Assembly (NCBI GenBank): GCA_964612505.1
Contig: CAZTEX010000024.1
Coordinates: 1-8,421 of the forward strand
Source: JAAZZY01 sp964612505
GTDB taxonomy: Bacteria; Chlamydiota; Chlamydiia; Chlamydiales; JAAZZY01
Length of the DNA stretch: 8,421 nucleotides
Direction of reading: 5' to 3'
Position numbers and translations under genes: made by a program. The notes beneath the pieces are model-generated. The model was not told the origin of the DNA. It was given only the letters and a program-made list of their open reading frames with translations, and searched no databases. This document shows, one piece after another, positions 1-5,787 of the stretch (positions within the stretch are counted from its first letter, which is position 1; the number at the start of each line of letters is the position of its first letter).

Positions 1-1
1 A

Positions 2-73
2 TGGGGTATCGACAAGTGGTTAAGTCAGCAGACTTTGAATCTGCCACCGAAAGTCCGAATCTTTCTACCCCTA
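2..73 (+). tRNA. tRNA-Gln (anticodon TTG), with atypical features
   Basis: A full cloverleaf can be drawn: acceptor TGGGGTA (2-8) with TACCCCT (66-72), D stem GAC/GTC (11-13/24-26) with GG in the loop, anticodon stem GCAGA/TCTGC (28-32/40-44) around loop CTTTGAA, and T stem GAAAG/CTTTC (49-53/61-65). The anticodon TTG at 35-37 reads CAA/CAG. The 5' half closely matches the familiar bacterial tRNA-Gln start. Three oddities stand out: the first acceptor pair is T-T, the T loop reads TCCGAAT with C where the near-universal T55 should be, and no CCA is encoded. It may be a functional phage tRNA or one beginning to decay. It shows that the long open frame beginning at base 1 cannot be protein-coding over its first 70 codons. 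Confidence 0.9.
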
Positions 74-78
74 TTTTA

Positions 79-130
79 GGATTACATCCAGCAACTCAAA
101 CCTTCACTGTAAATGAAAAAACTGTAATCC
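79..130 (+). repeat. Stem-loop repeat element, copy 1
   Basis: The arms GGATTACA (79-86) and TGTAATCC (123-130) are perfectly complementary over 8 bp and enclose 36 nt. The motif CAGCAA starts at 89, 10 nt from the left end, and is followed by an A/C-rich run and CCTT. A small inner hairpin, TTCA/TGAA, is possible (103-106/114-117). The element lies 5 nt after tRNA-Gln. Two further copies, at 139-188 and 1605-1655, share the layout and the CAGCAA position. It could be a small RNA, an RNA-processing or binding site, or a DNA element. It has no T-arm motif and is not itself a tRNA. Confidence 0.6.
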
Positions 131-138
131 GAGTGTTA

Positions 139-188
139 AGATTGTTCACAGCAACAAAACTTTTAGGCAAAAAAAACAAAAGCAATCT
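139..188 (+). repeat. Stem-loop repeat element, copy 2
   Basis: AGATTGTT (139-146) pairs with AGCAATCT (181-188) over 8 bp including one G-T wobble. CAGCAA begins at 149, again 10 nt from the left end, and is followed by CAAAACTTTT. The element starts 8 nt after copy 1 and ends 22 nt before the likely start codon of the VWA gene, so it would lie in that gene's 5' leader if transcribed with it. Its stem differs from the other copies at several positions yet still pairs. Confidence 0.5.
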
Positions 189-210
189 GATTAAACACGA
201 AAGTAATAAA

Positions 211-1596
211 ATGTTAAATTCAAAATTAATTCAAGCCTTATCTACCAAAGATACTTTTACAAATAATGGTGCGATCACAAATTCGACATCATTGTCTTCA
301 GTATTAGATTTATTTTTCATTGCTGGCGCATCAAGAACAATGGATGAACAATCTATTTGTAACATGCTGACAAAAGCATATGATGAAAATCCAACTTTAA
401 CTTTGAAAGTAATTTTTTGGGCTGGCGATATTCGAGGCGGACAAGGTGAACGAAGATTTTTTCGTTTAGCTCTTAAATGGCTCGAAGCATATCATTCTTC
501 AGTATTAGAAAATATTCTACATTTGGTTCCTGAGTTTAATCGGTGGGATAGTTTGTTTGAATTAAATTCAACAAAAGTATTTGATCTGGTAAATTCCGCA
601 TTAACTGCCAATAATCAGTTATGTGGAAAATGGATGCCTCGCAGAAAGCAATATAATAATTTTGCTGGTAGATATCGAACCCATTTCAAAATTTCGCCAA
701 AAATTTACCGATCGATAATTGTTGCAAAGACAAATGTTGTCGAAACTCAAATGTGTAAAAACGAATGGTCTGAAATTGAATATGAAAAAGTTCCATCAGT
801 AGCATTCAGTAAATATCGCAAAGCATGGAAACGTAACGATGAAACAAGATTCAGTTCGTTTTTAAGCGAAGTAGTCAAAGGTGAAAAGAAAATTAACGCT
901 TCAGTTATTTTTCCTCACGATATTTACAAATCATTTAAAACAGGTGGTGATGAGTTAAGTGTCAACGCGCAATGGAAATGTCTCCCTAACTATTTGGAGA
1001 ATTCGGAAGAAAGAATTCTTCCTGTTTGTGATGTAAGCGGTTCAATGCAAGGATTACCAATAGAAATTTCGATTTCACTGGGTCTTTACTTTTCTGAAAG
1101 AAACAATTCATTTTTCAAAGATTCTTTTATTACATTTAGCGAGAAACCAAAGCTAGAAACTTTAAAAGGAAGTTTGACACAACGAATTCGACAATTAGAA
1201 ACTGCTGATTGGAGAACAAACACTAATCTAATTGCAGTGTTCGATTTGATTTTAAATGCGGCACTATCAAATAGATTATCAAATGAAGACTTACCAACAT
1301 TGTTGGTAATCATTAGTGATATGGAATTTGACGTGGCATGCGGAAATCAGACAAATTTTGAAGTGATTCAAAGTAAGTTTGATAAAGCTGGATATAAGAC
1401 GCCATCTTTGATTTTCTGGAATGTCAATGGAAGAGAAAATAATGTTCCAGTAAATACCAAAGATCAAAATGTTGCATTGGTTTCAGGAAGTAGTCCTGTG
1501 ACAATTAAAAGCATTTTGAGCGCAAAACAAATTACTCCAATGGATGTAATGATGAACACATTGAATAACAAACGTTATGATTGTGTAAGAGTTTGA
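211..1596 (+). CDS. DUF2828/TROVE-like protein with VWA domain
   Basis: This 461-aa protein resembles the phage and bacterial DUF2828 family, which combines an N-terminal TROVE-like (Ro60-like) helical region with a C-terminal VWA domain. Family-like motifs in the first half are DIRGGQGER (73-81), RWDSLFEL (from 111) and KWMPRRK (140-146). The VWA part carries the metal-binding MIDAS motif DVSGS (274-278), a Thr/Asn run (336-339) and ISD with Asp370, so the Mg-binding site looks intact. Ro60 proteins bind misfolded RNAs and Y RNAs; that role here is inferred from the family and is not shown. I chose ATG 211 because the reading frame upstream runs through tRNA-Gln and the stem-loop repeats, and because MLNSKLIQAL looks like a native N terminus. 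The ribosome site is weak (GAAAG at 200-204). No signal peptide is visible, so it is probably cytoplasmic. Confidence 0.85.
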   Translation: MLNSKLIQALSTKDTFTNNGAITNSTSLSSVLDLFFIAGASRTMDEQSICNMLTKAYDENPTLTLKVIFWAGDIRGGQGERRFFRLALKWLEAYHSSVLENILHLVPEFNRWDSLFELNSTKVFDLVNSALTANNQLCGKWMPRRKQYNNFAGRYRTHFKISPKIYRSIIVAKTNVVETQMCKNEWSEIEYEKVPSVAFSKYRKAWKRNDETRFSSFLSEVVKGEKKINASVIFPHDIYKSFKTGGDELSVNAQWKCLPNYLENSEERILPVCDVSGSMQGLPIEISISLGLYFSERNNSFFKDSFITFSEKPKLETLKGSLTQRIRQLETADWRTNTNLIAVFDLILNAALSNRLSNEDLPTLLVIISDMEFDVACGNQTNFEVIQSKFDKAGYKTPSLIFWNVNGRENNVPVNTKDQNVALVSGSSPVTIKSILSAKQITPMDVMMNTLNNKRYDCVRV

Positions 1597-1604
1597 TTTT
1601 CATA

Positions 1605-1655
1605 AGATTACATGCAGCAAAACTTTATTTCTATTAAAATAAACAAATGTAATCT
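1605..1655 (+). repeat. Stem-loop repeat element, copy 3
   Basis: AGATTACAT (1605-1613) and ATGTAATCT (1647-1655) form a perfect 9-bp stem enclosing 33 nt. CAGCAA begins at 1615, 10 nt from the left end as in copies 1 and 2, and is followed by AACTTTATT. The 15 nt from 1606 match copy 1 (from 80) at 14 positions. It begins 8 nt after the stop codon of the VWA gene and ends 12 nt before the run of N. It lacks a downstream T tract, which argues against a simple terminator. Confidence 0.6.
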
Positions 1656-1667
1656 GGAAAACAAAAA

Positions 1668-1767
1668 NNNNNNNNNNNNNNNNNNNNNNNNNNNNNNNNN
1701 NNNNNNNNNNNNNNNNNNNNNNNNNNNNNNNNNNNNNNNNNNNNNNNNNNNNNNNNNNNNNNNNNNN
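1668..1767. other. Assembly gap (100 N)
   Basis: Exactly 100 unknown bases, the conventional placeholder for a scaffold gap of unknown size. It directly follows stem-loop copy 3, so further repeat copies or tRNA genes may be missing here. The 78 nt between the gap and tRNA-Ser hold no gene I can support. They contain only an imperfect hairpin (GATTGG at 1788-1793 with CCTAATC at 1823-1829). Confidence 0.95.
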
Positions 1768-1845
1768 CATTCAATAAATTTTCATCTGATTGGTCATGCT
1801 TTCAAATGAATAAAATTTGCAACCTAATCAAGTAGTTTTAATTCT

Positions 1846-1935
1846 GGAAAGTTCGCATAGTCTGGTCGAGTGCGGCGGTTTGCTAAATCGCTAATCCTTT
1901 TAAAGGATTCAAAGGTTCAAATCCTTTACTTTCCG
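1846..1935 (+). tRNA. tRNA-Ser (anticodon GCT)
   Basis: A class II tRNA of 90 nt. The acceptor is GGAAAGT/ACTTTCC (1846-1852/1928-1934) with G1935 as the discriminator base usual for serine. The D stem is GCA/TGC. The anticodon stem GCGGT/ATCGC (1875-1879/1887-1891, one G-T pair) holds loop TTGCTAA with anticodon GCT at 1882-1884, reading AGC/AGT. The long variable arm AATCC/GGATT (1893-1897/1905-1909) and T arm AAAGG-TTCAAAT-CCTTT are intact. CCA is not encoded. Unlike the tRNA-Gln in this window, all expected conserved bases are in place. Confidence 0.95.
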
Positions 1936-1943
1936 TCAAAAAA

Positions 1944-1990
1944 AACTAAATTTATAAGGATTATAATTAAGTTTATAATCCTTATTAGTT
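1944..1990 (+). repeat. Long AT-rich hairpin after tRNA-Ser
   Basis: A perfect 13-bp inverted repeat, ATAAGGATTATAA (1954-1966) with TTATAATCCTTAT (1973-1985), has a 6-nt loop. It extends outward by AACTA (1944-1948) pairing with TAGTT (1986-1990) across a 5-nt bulge. It lies 8 nt after tRNA-Ser and 63 nt before the next start codon. No T tract follows, so it is not a classic intrinsic terminator. It could be a processing or 3'-end signal for the tRNA transcript, or a protein-binding DNA palindrome. Confidence 0.6.
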
Positions 1991-2053
1991 ATGGTCAAAA
2001 ATCGATATTTAAATCCAACAATTCTTTTACGATAGTTCAGATAAAGATTAGAC

Positions 2054-3013
2054 ATGGCACAAAAAATATGTCCTCAATGCTCGCAAGGAATGGGTCCTAG
2101 AAGTAAATCATGTCCTAAATGTGGTTACGAATATCCCCATTTACAAAATGGTTCGTCTAAAAAAGAAGCTGAGTACGAAAATGATAACATTAAGCCCGGT
2201 AAAAGAAATTGCTCAAATTGCAAATTTGAATATTCGTCAGATGACTATCGAGTAGATAATTATGGTACGGTTACGTATCATTTCAAATTTGATCATTATT
2301 GCAGTTATAGTTGTGTAGCGGACTCTTCAAATAAAAAAGATTTACTACTACTTCAACTTTTAACTGAAATTGACAATTCGACTTCAAATGAACTTAAGTC
2401 TTTTGTCGAAAGAAAAGAAGAAGAGTCCGAAGTTAGTTCTTTAATTGCGGATATTTTTTCTCGTGAAGAAGCTCTGAAAGAAGACGAAGAATATCGAAAA
2501 ACACATCCTGAAATTGTGTTAACTTCTAATCCTAGAAAAAGAGTTGCTCCTACTTCTATTGAAGAGTGTGAAGACGCGGGAATTAAACCTCCTCCTAAGA
2601 TTGGTGATTACGTTCCGAAAGAACCTGAAGAGGAGATCAATCCGTTCAAAGCTTTGTTGCTAGGAATTAAATCTCCGGTTATTGAAAGCGAAGAAGAAGA
2701 GGATGAAGAAGAGGAAAAAGAATTAGAAGTAACGCCTACTCCACCAAAACCATTGAGCATTGCCGAACTATTCGCAAAATCAAGTCCTAACCCGATTGTC
2801 CCACCTACTCCTTTTAAATTCGTAACTCCTGTAATTCCCGTGACGCCAACGATTTCGAATCCGATTTCAAATTCATATGATTCCGTTTCTAAACCGACTC
2901 AAGGGCAACGAAAATGCGGAGCTAAAGATCGAGCTAAGGGTTTAATGGTAGGATGCGGAAAAATCAATGGTGTTCGCGTCAAGCAATGCATTTGCGGATA
3001 CACATTTCCCTAA
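2054..3013 (+). CDS. Multi-cysteine-cluster protein with disordered acidic/proline-rich centre
   Basis: This 319-aa protein has no recognised function. The N terminus has a zinc-ribbon pattern, CPQC (6-9) and CPKC (20-23). A second cluster follows, with CSNC (53-56) and C83/C87. The C terminus ends in a third, with Cys288, Cys301 and CICGYTF (312-318). Between them lies a low-complexity stretch: an acidic run of about 15 Glu/Asp at 211-225, then Pro/Thr-rich sequence to about 280, probably unstructured. The CxCGxxF ending also occurs in the protein at 7135-7689 and is common in phage zinc-ribbon proteins. Zinc modules joined by a flexible linker suggest a nucleic-acid or protein adaptor, which is inference. 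Only a weak AAAGA precedes the start at 2044-2048. The gene ends 7 nt before the next one. Confidence 0.85.
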   Translation: MAQKICPQCSQGMGPRSKSCPKCGYEYPHLQNGSSKKEAEYENDNIKPGKRNCSNCKFEYSSDDYRVDNYGTVTYHFKFDHYCSYSCVADSSNKKDLLLLQLLTEIDNSTSNELKSFVERKEEESEVSSLIADIFSREEALKEDEEYRKTHPEIVLTSNPRKRVAPTSIEECEDAGIKPPPKIGDYVPKEPEEEINPFKALLLGIKSPVIESEEEEDEEEEKELEVTPTPPKPLSIAELFAKSSPNPIVPPTPFKFVTPVIPVTPTISNPISNSYDSVSKPTQGQRKCGAKDRAKGLMVGCGKINGVRVKQCICGYTFP

Positions 3014-3016
3014 AGG
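3012..3016 (+). promoter_or_regulatory. Ribosome binding site deciding the start at 3021
   Basis: AAAGG overlaps the preceding stop codon and lies 4 nt before ATG 3021. The open frame extends upstream to an ATG at 2967, but that start would overlap the preceding gene by 47 nt and has no comparable site, so 3021 is preferred. Confidence 0.6.
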
Positions 3017-3020
3017 CTTC

Positions 3021-3926
3021 ATGACTTACAATTTATTTTCCGAAATAAAAAAAGCTATTCTTTGCTCTAAACAACTGGTTCAGAAAAATGAAAACTTTAG
3101 CAAGTTTCTGATAAAGCATCAAGGTAAAGATTACGATGATTTTTCTTTCTTAGTGAGAGATTCATTTGAAGTTGAACTGATTTCAAATAGCGATTTTACA
3201 AATTACGAAATTGTATGTGGAGTCTCTGACTCAGAACCAGAAAAAAGCACATTGTCAAATATTATCGAAAGTGAATTAGAATCTTTTGATTTTGATGATT
3301 CTCTTTTGAAATTTTATCTGAGTCTTAAAGTAAAAAAACACATTCATCTAACGATAAATTTTGAATTTTTAGTAGGATATGTTAATGAAAAAGATTCCTT
3401 CGTTCTAAGAAAAAATAAAAACGGGAAAAGTAAAAATGAATTTGTTTTTGTTTCGAAAAAAATCCCAGGTTTATTTGAAGTTGTGAGTACAAATAATTAT
3501 TCGATAGGATTTGTAAATTCGTTATCTGAAACAGCATACACAATTGATCGGTTGAATAAGTTAAAAGCTTACTTTTGTGAACTAAACGAAAAAATTAAAC
3601 ATGAATTACATCTTCCATTTTATGAACTTAAATGGTATTATGGAAAATGTACGAATACTTGTGAGAAATCTTTAGAAGAATTACAATCGATTATTCGGAC
3701 AATTGTGAGCAATGATTCAATTGTATTGTCCGAATCGAGTGATGATTCACAATTCTCAGAAATAGTTGAATATTGGTTAGATGCTAATTGTGACTCTTCA
3801 GTCAGAAATCTGATAAGTTGTAATCAGTACAATATTTATCATTCTAATTCCGTTCATGAACAGTGGATTACAATTGTTGACTTCCTATCTGAAGACTCAG
3901 AATTTCAAATAATGAGCCCTTCCTGA
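3021..3926 (+). CDS. Hypothetical protein, 301 aa
   Basis: I do not recognise this protein. It begins MTYNLFSEIKKAIL and looks soluble: mixed helix/strand composition, many Asp/Glu/Ser, and no signal peptide or membrane segment. A pair of cysteines (KCTNTCEKS) occurs in the second half without a second pair nearby, so zinc binding is not supported. It starts 7 nt after the preceding cysteine-cluster gene and is probably co-transcribed with it. Near the 3' end the coding DNA holds a dense set of inverted repeats (3693-3754). The stop codon is followed at once by the G+C-rich structured stretch upstream of the DHH-like gene. Confidence 0.8.
   Translation: MTYNLFSEIKKAILCSKQLVQKNENFSKFLIKHQGKDYDDFSFLVRDSFEVELISNSDFTNYEIVCGVSDSEPEKSTLSNIIESELESFDFDDSLLKFYLSLKVKKHIHLTINFEFLVGYVNEKDSFVLRKNKNGKSKNEFVFVSKKIPGLFEVVSTNNYSIGFVNSLSETAYTIDRLNKLKAYFCELNEKIKHELHLPFYELKWYYGKCTNTCEKSLEELQSIIRTIVSNDSIVLSESSDDSQFSEIVEYWLDANCDSSVRNLISCNQYNIYHSNSVHEQWITIVDFLSEDSEFQIMSPS
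3693..3754 (+). repeat. Overlapping inverted repeats inside a gene
   Basis: ATTCGGACAAT (3693-3703) and ATTGTCCGAAT (3725-3735) form a perfect 11-bp inverted repeat with a 21-nt loop. AATTGTGA (3701-3708) also pairs with TCACAATT (3747-3754), and ACAATTG (3699-3705) with CAATTGT (3718-3724). The pairings share bases, so only one can form at a time. No T tract follows. Confidence 0.5.
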
Positions 3927-4069
3927 AGCTCCTGCGAGCCTCGCTGTGAGGTTTTCGAAGATAACGCAGAGTAGGTCAAGCCTCATTCGAAAGTCTTACA
4001 GTGAAGCATTTTGCTCGTTTGAACACTGTTATCCAGACCGAACTAATCATGACGAGTAAATAGTTAGGA
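3927..4069 (+). ncRNA. Candidate structured leader RNA upstream of the DHH-like gene
   Basis: This 148-nt gene-free stretch has 66 G or C (45%), against 20% in the first 60 nt after 4080. Domain 1 is CTC-C-TGCG (3929-3936, one bulged C) with CGCAGAG (3965-3971), enclosing hairpin CCTC/GAGG (3939-3942/3948-3951). Domain 2 is a long interrupted hairpin. TTCG (3986-3989), GTCT (3993-3996), ACAGTG (3998-4003) and AGCA (4005-4008) pair in register with TGCT (4012-4015), CACTGT (4024-4029), AGAC (4035-4038) and CGAA (4039-4042). AACTA/TAGTT (4041-4045/4061-4065) is a possible alternative just before the ribosome site AGGA (4066-4069). CTCGT (4014-4018) could also pair with ACGAG (4052-4056). I match it to no known RNA family. 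It is either a cis-regulatory leader or a separate small RNA. Confidence 0.45.
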
Positions 4070-4074
4070 TCCAA

Positions 4075-5112
4075 ATGAACAGATTTATAATCGAATCGCA
4101 CAATTCTTCTAAATTTATCAAAAGAAATGATTTAATAAATTCTAATAAATTATTTATCAAGCGAGGATTTAGTTTATCGAATAAGAATTCCTCACTCAGT
4201 CAGTCTATTTACTTGGATGGTGCTTTCAAAGGACCTCTTTTTGATTCAAAGAATAAAATTTTCTCATTAGATCATCATGAAAACTGCGTACGACAAATAA
4301 CTAAATCTACTTGCGAACAGGCTTTATTGTTCGCAAAATACGGAACATTTGACAACACAATATACGATGTTATTGGGAACGATCCTGATTTAGATACGGT
4401 AATAGCAGGCTGGATTTTACTAAATATTGACGAAATTAAACAATCTAAAGTATATCAGAAGTTATTACCTTTAGTTTTAGTTGAAGGTAATATTGATTCG
4501 TACGGATTTGGATATGAAGATATTCTCGGATTATCTACAGATGTAGTTTCACAAGAAAAAAATCGTATTAATTGGTTGCGAGAAGATGAGGTCACACTCA
4601 AACAATTAAATAAATGGGGCACAATAGACTATGTTGACTATACATTATCCGTATTTGATAAGCTTGATGAATTTTTATTGTTCGATTCAAATAAAAATTG
4701 TGATATCTCACCTAGAATAAACAATCGTTATATGTTGAATAACGGAAAGTTTCTTCTCTTTATAGAAGATGAAAAATTAGGAATATATGACGTTGAAGAA
4801 GCGTTTGTAAAAAATGATAGTGATATTCAATGCATTATTTTGTCAAGTGGTAATGGTAAATATTCTATAAAACTATCTGGTATTCTAAGTAGTTTTTCAT
4901 TAGATTTTGTATGGATGTCACTTTCTAATTCTGAAATGCTTGCGAAGATAAATAAAGGCATCACTGCTGATAGCAATCCCGATTTGTATTTTACTAATTG
5001 GGGAGGTAGTTTAAATATAGGGGGAAGTCCACGATATTCAGACGGAAGGTCTTCTTATTTAAAAACTGATAACATAATTCAATTAGTTTTAAACGAGTTA
5101 AACAACCAATGA
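4075..5112 (+). CDS. DHH-phosphoesterase-like protein
   Basis: This 345-aa protein resembles DHH-type phosphoesterases. It has YLDGAFKGPLFD (46-57), the signature LDHHENCVR (65-73) followed by TKSTCEQ (76-82), an acidic motif NDPDLDTVIAGWIL (102-115), and EGNIDSYG (137-144), where Asp141 could be the later metal ligand. The C terminus carries NWGGSLNIGGSPR (308-320), a glycine-rich stretch I associate with a small subgroup of DHH-like proteins. DHH enzymes cleave phosphodiester or pyrophosphate bonds using Mn or Mg; the substrate here is unknown. The start is supported by AGGA 5 nt upstream. The gene follows a structured leader candidate and overlaps the next gene by 4 nt (ATGA), so translation of the two is probably coupled. 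The family call rests on motifs only. Confidence 0.75.
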   Translation: MNRFIIESHNSSKFIKRNDLINSNKLFIKRGFSLSNKNSSLSQSIYLDGAFKGPLFDSKNKIFSLDHHENCVRQITKSTCEQALLFAKYGTFDNTIYDVIGNDPDLDTVIAGWILLNIDEIKQSKVYQKLLPLVLVEGNIDSYGFGYEDILGLSTDVVSQEKNRINWLREDEVTLKQLNKWGTIDYVDYTLSVFDKLDEFLLFDSNKNCDISPRINNRYMLNNGKFLLFIEDEKLGIYDVEEAFVKNDSDIQCIILSSGNGKYSIKLSGILSSFSLDFVWMSLSNSEMLAKINKGITADSNPDLYFTNWGGSLNIGGSPRYSDGRSSYLKTDNIIQLVLNELNNQ

Positions 5113-5288
5113 AAATTCATATCTGTAATTGCGGAAGTGGTAAAGAATCCTGGTGGATTTGCGATGCACGAGGAATTCCGCTAACTAGAGTGTGTGATGA
5201 GTGCGAAGAAATTAAAAAGAAATCATATCGAGTCGATGTTTTGTATGATTCGAATTATGAGTGTAACGAAGAAATCGAAGAGGATTAA
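5109..5288 (+). CDS. Small CxC/CxxC protein of a recurrent phage family
   Basis: The 59-aa product begins MKIHICNCGSGKESWW. It carries CNC (6-8), the stretch ICDARGIPLTRVCDEC (17-32) and an acidic tail ending EEIEED. Four cysteines at 6, 8, 29 and 32 could bind one zinc. Small proteins with the pattern CxCGSGxxSWWxxDARGIPLxRVCDxC are familiar to me from phages and bacterial genomes, always without known function. The ATG overlaps the stop codon of the DHH-like gene (ATGA), and the stop codon abuts the next ATG, so it sits inside a translationally coupled run. Confidence 0.85.
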   Translation: MKIHICNCGSGKESWWICDARGIPLTRVCDECEEIKKKSYRVDVLYDSNYECNEEIEED

Positions 5289-5780
5289 ATGTCAGAAATT
5301 TTATTCAAAGGAACCGTGACAAGTTCTCCATGGGAGTCAGAAGATCGTAGTTTTGATTTCATCATTAGAAATGATTTAAATGACTTCGCAATAACGGACA
5401 CGTTTACAGGGGAGCGTTCCATTGATAACAAAATGAGCATCTATTGGTATTTTTATTACAATCTAAACTCAAAATCGATAAGTGAGTTGATTTGGAATTG
5501 GTTAAAAACTACAAGTAGTGATTGGGGAATTCATTACGATAACATCGAATGTCAAGTAGAACATGATTTAGATTGGCTTCACGATTTATTTGACGGCGAA
5601 GATAAATCCGAATTGATTAAAGAGTTAAATTTACCTCGAACAAAAGACTCTTTGAAATTACTTCTTTCGGGATTAGAAGAAAGAAGTAAAAATAATCGTT
5701 TTTCACAATCGAAAGATTATCCAGATTTTAGAAAATTTCTTTATGGCTTCTTTTTAAATAATTTAGTTTTGATTGAGTAA
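5289..5780 (+). CDS. Hypothetical protein, 163 aa
   Basis: I do not recognise this protein. It begins MSEILFKGTV. It is acidic and rich in aromatic residues, with clusters such as IYWYFYYN and LIWNWLK in the first half, and has no cysteine cluster, signal peptide or clear membrane helix. The ATG follows the preceding stop codon directly, and GAAG/GAGG sequence just upstream (5276-5283) can serve as a ribosome site. It ends 7 nt before the likely start of the next gene. Position suggests co-expression with its neighbours and nothing more specific. Confidence 0.75.
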   Translation: MSEILFKGTVTSSPWESEDRSFDFIIRNDLNDFAITDTFTGERSIDNKMSIYWYFYYNLNSKSISELIWNWLKTTSSDWGIHYDNIECQVEHDLDWLHDLFDGEDKSELIKELNLPRTKDSLKLLLSGLEERSKNNRFSQSKDYPDFRKFLYGFFLNNLVLIE

Positions 5781-5787
5781 AGTTTTT

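Noticed and set aside
79..130. Degenerate second tRNA after tRNA-Gln
   Set aside because: The stem could be an acceptor and CTGTAAA a Tyr-like anticodon loop, but no D arm or T arm exists and the length is only 52 nt.
1086..1313. Reverse-strand open frame inside the VWA gene
   Set aside because: It is a shadow of a well-supported gene; all genes here run on the + strand.
1612..1809. 65-aa open frame across the N run
   Set aside because: Most of it is unknown sequence, its start lies inside stem-loop copy 3, and the gap size is unknown, so the frame means nothing.
1788..1829. Further degenerate repeat copy before tRNA-Ser
   Set aside because: GATTGG/CCTAATC makes a 42-nt hairpin of similar style, but it lacks CAGCAA and has a mismatched stem, so it is not counted.
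1817..1842. Promoter for tRNA-Ser (TTGCAA ... TTTAAT)
   Set aside because: The spacer is only 14 nt and the start would fall inside the tRNA.
1870..2100. 76-aa open frame
   Set aside because: It runs through tRNA-Ser and the 13-bp hairpin and overlaps the 319-aa gene in another frame.
3927..4074. Decayed tRNA, hammerhead ribozyme or pistol ribozyme
   Set aside because: TTCGAA strings lack flanking T stems on either strand. The CTGA and GAAA parts do not complete a hammerhead core. TAAATAGTT recalls pistol RNA, but the rest of that fold is missing.
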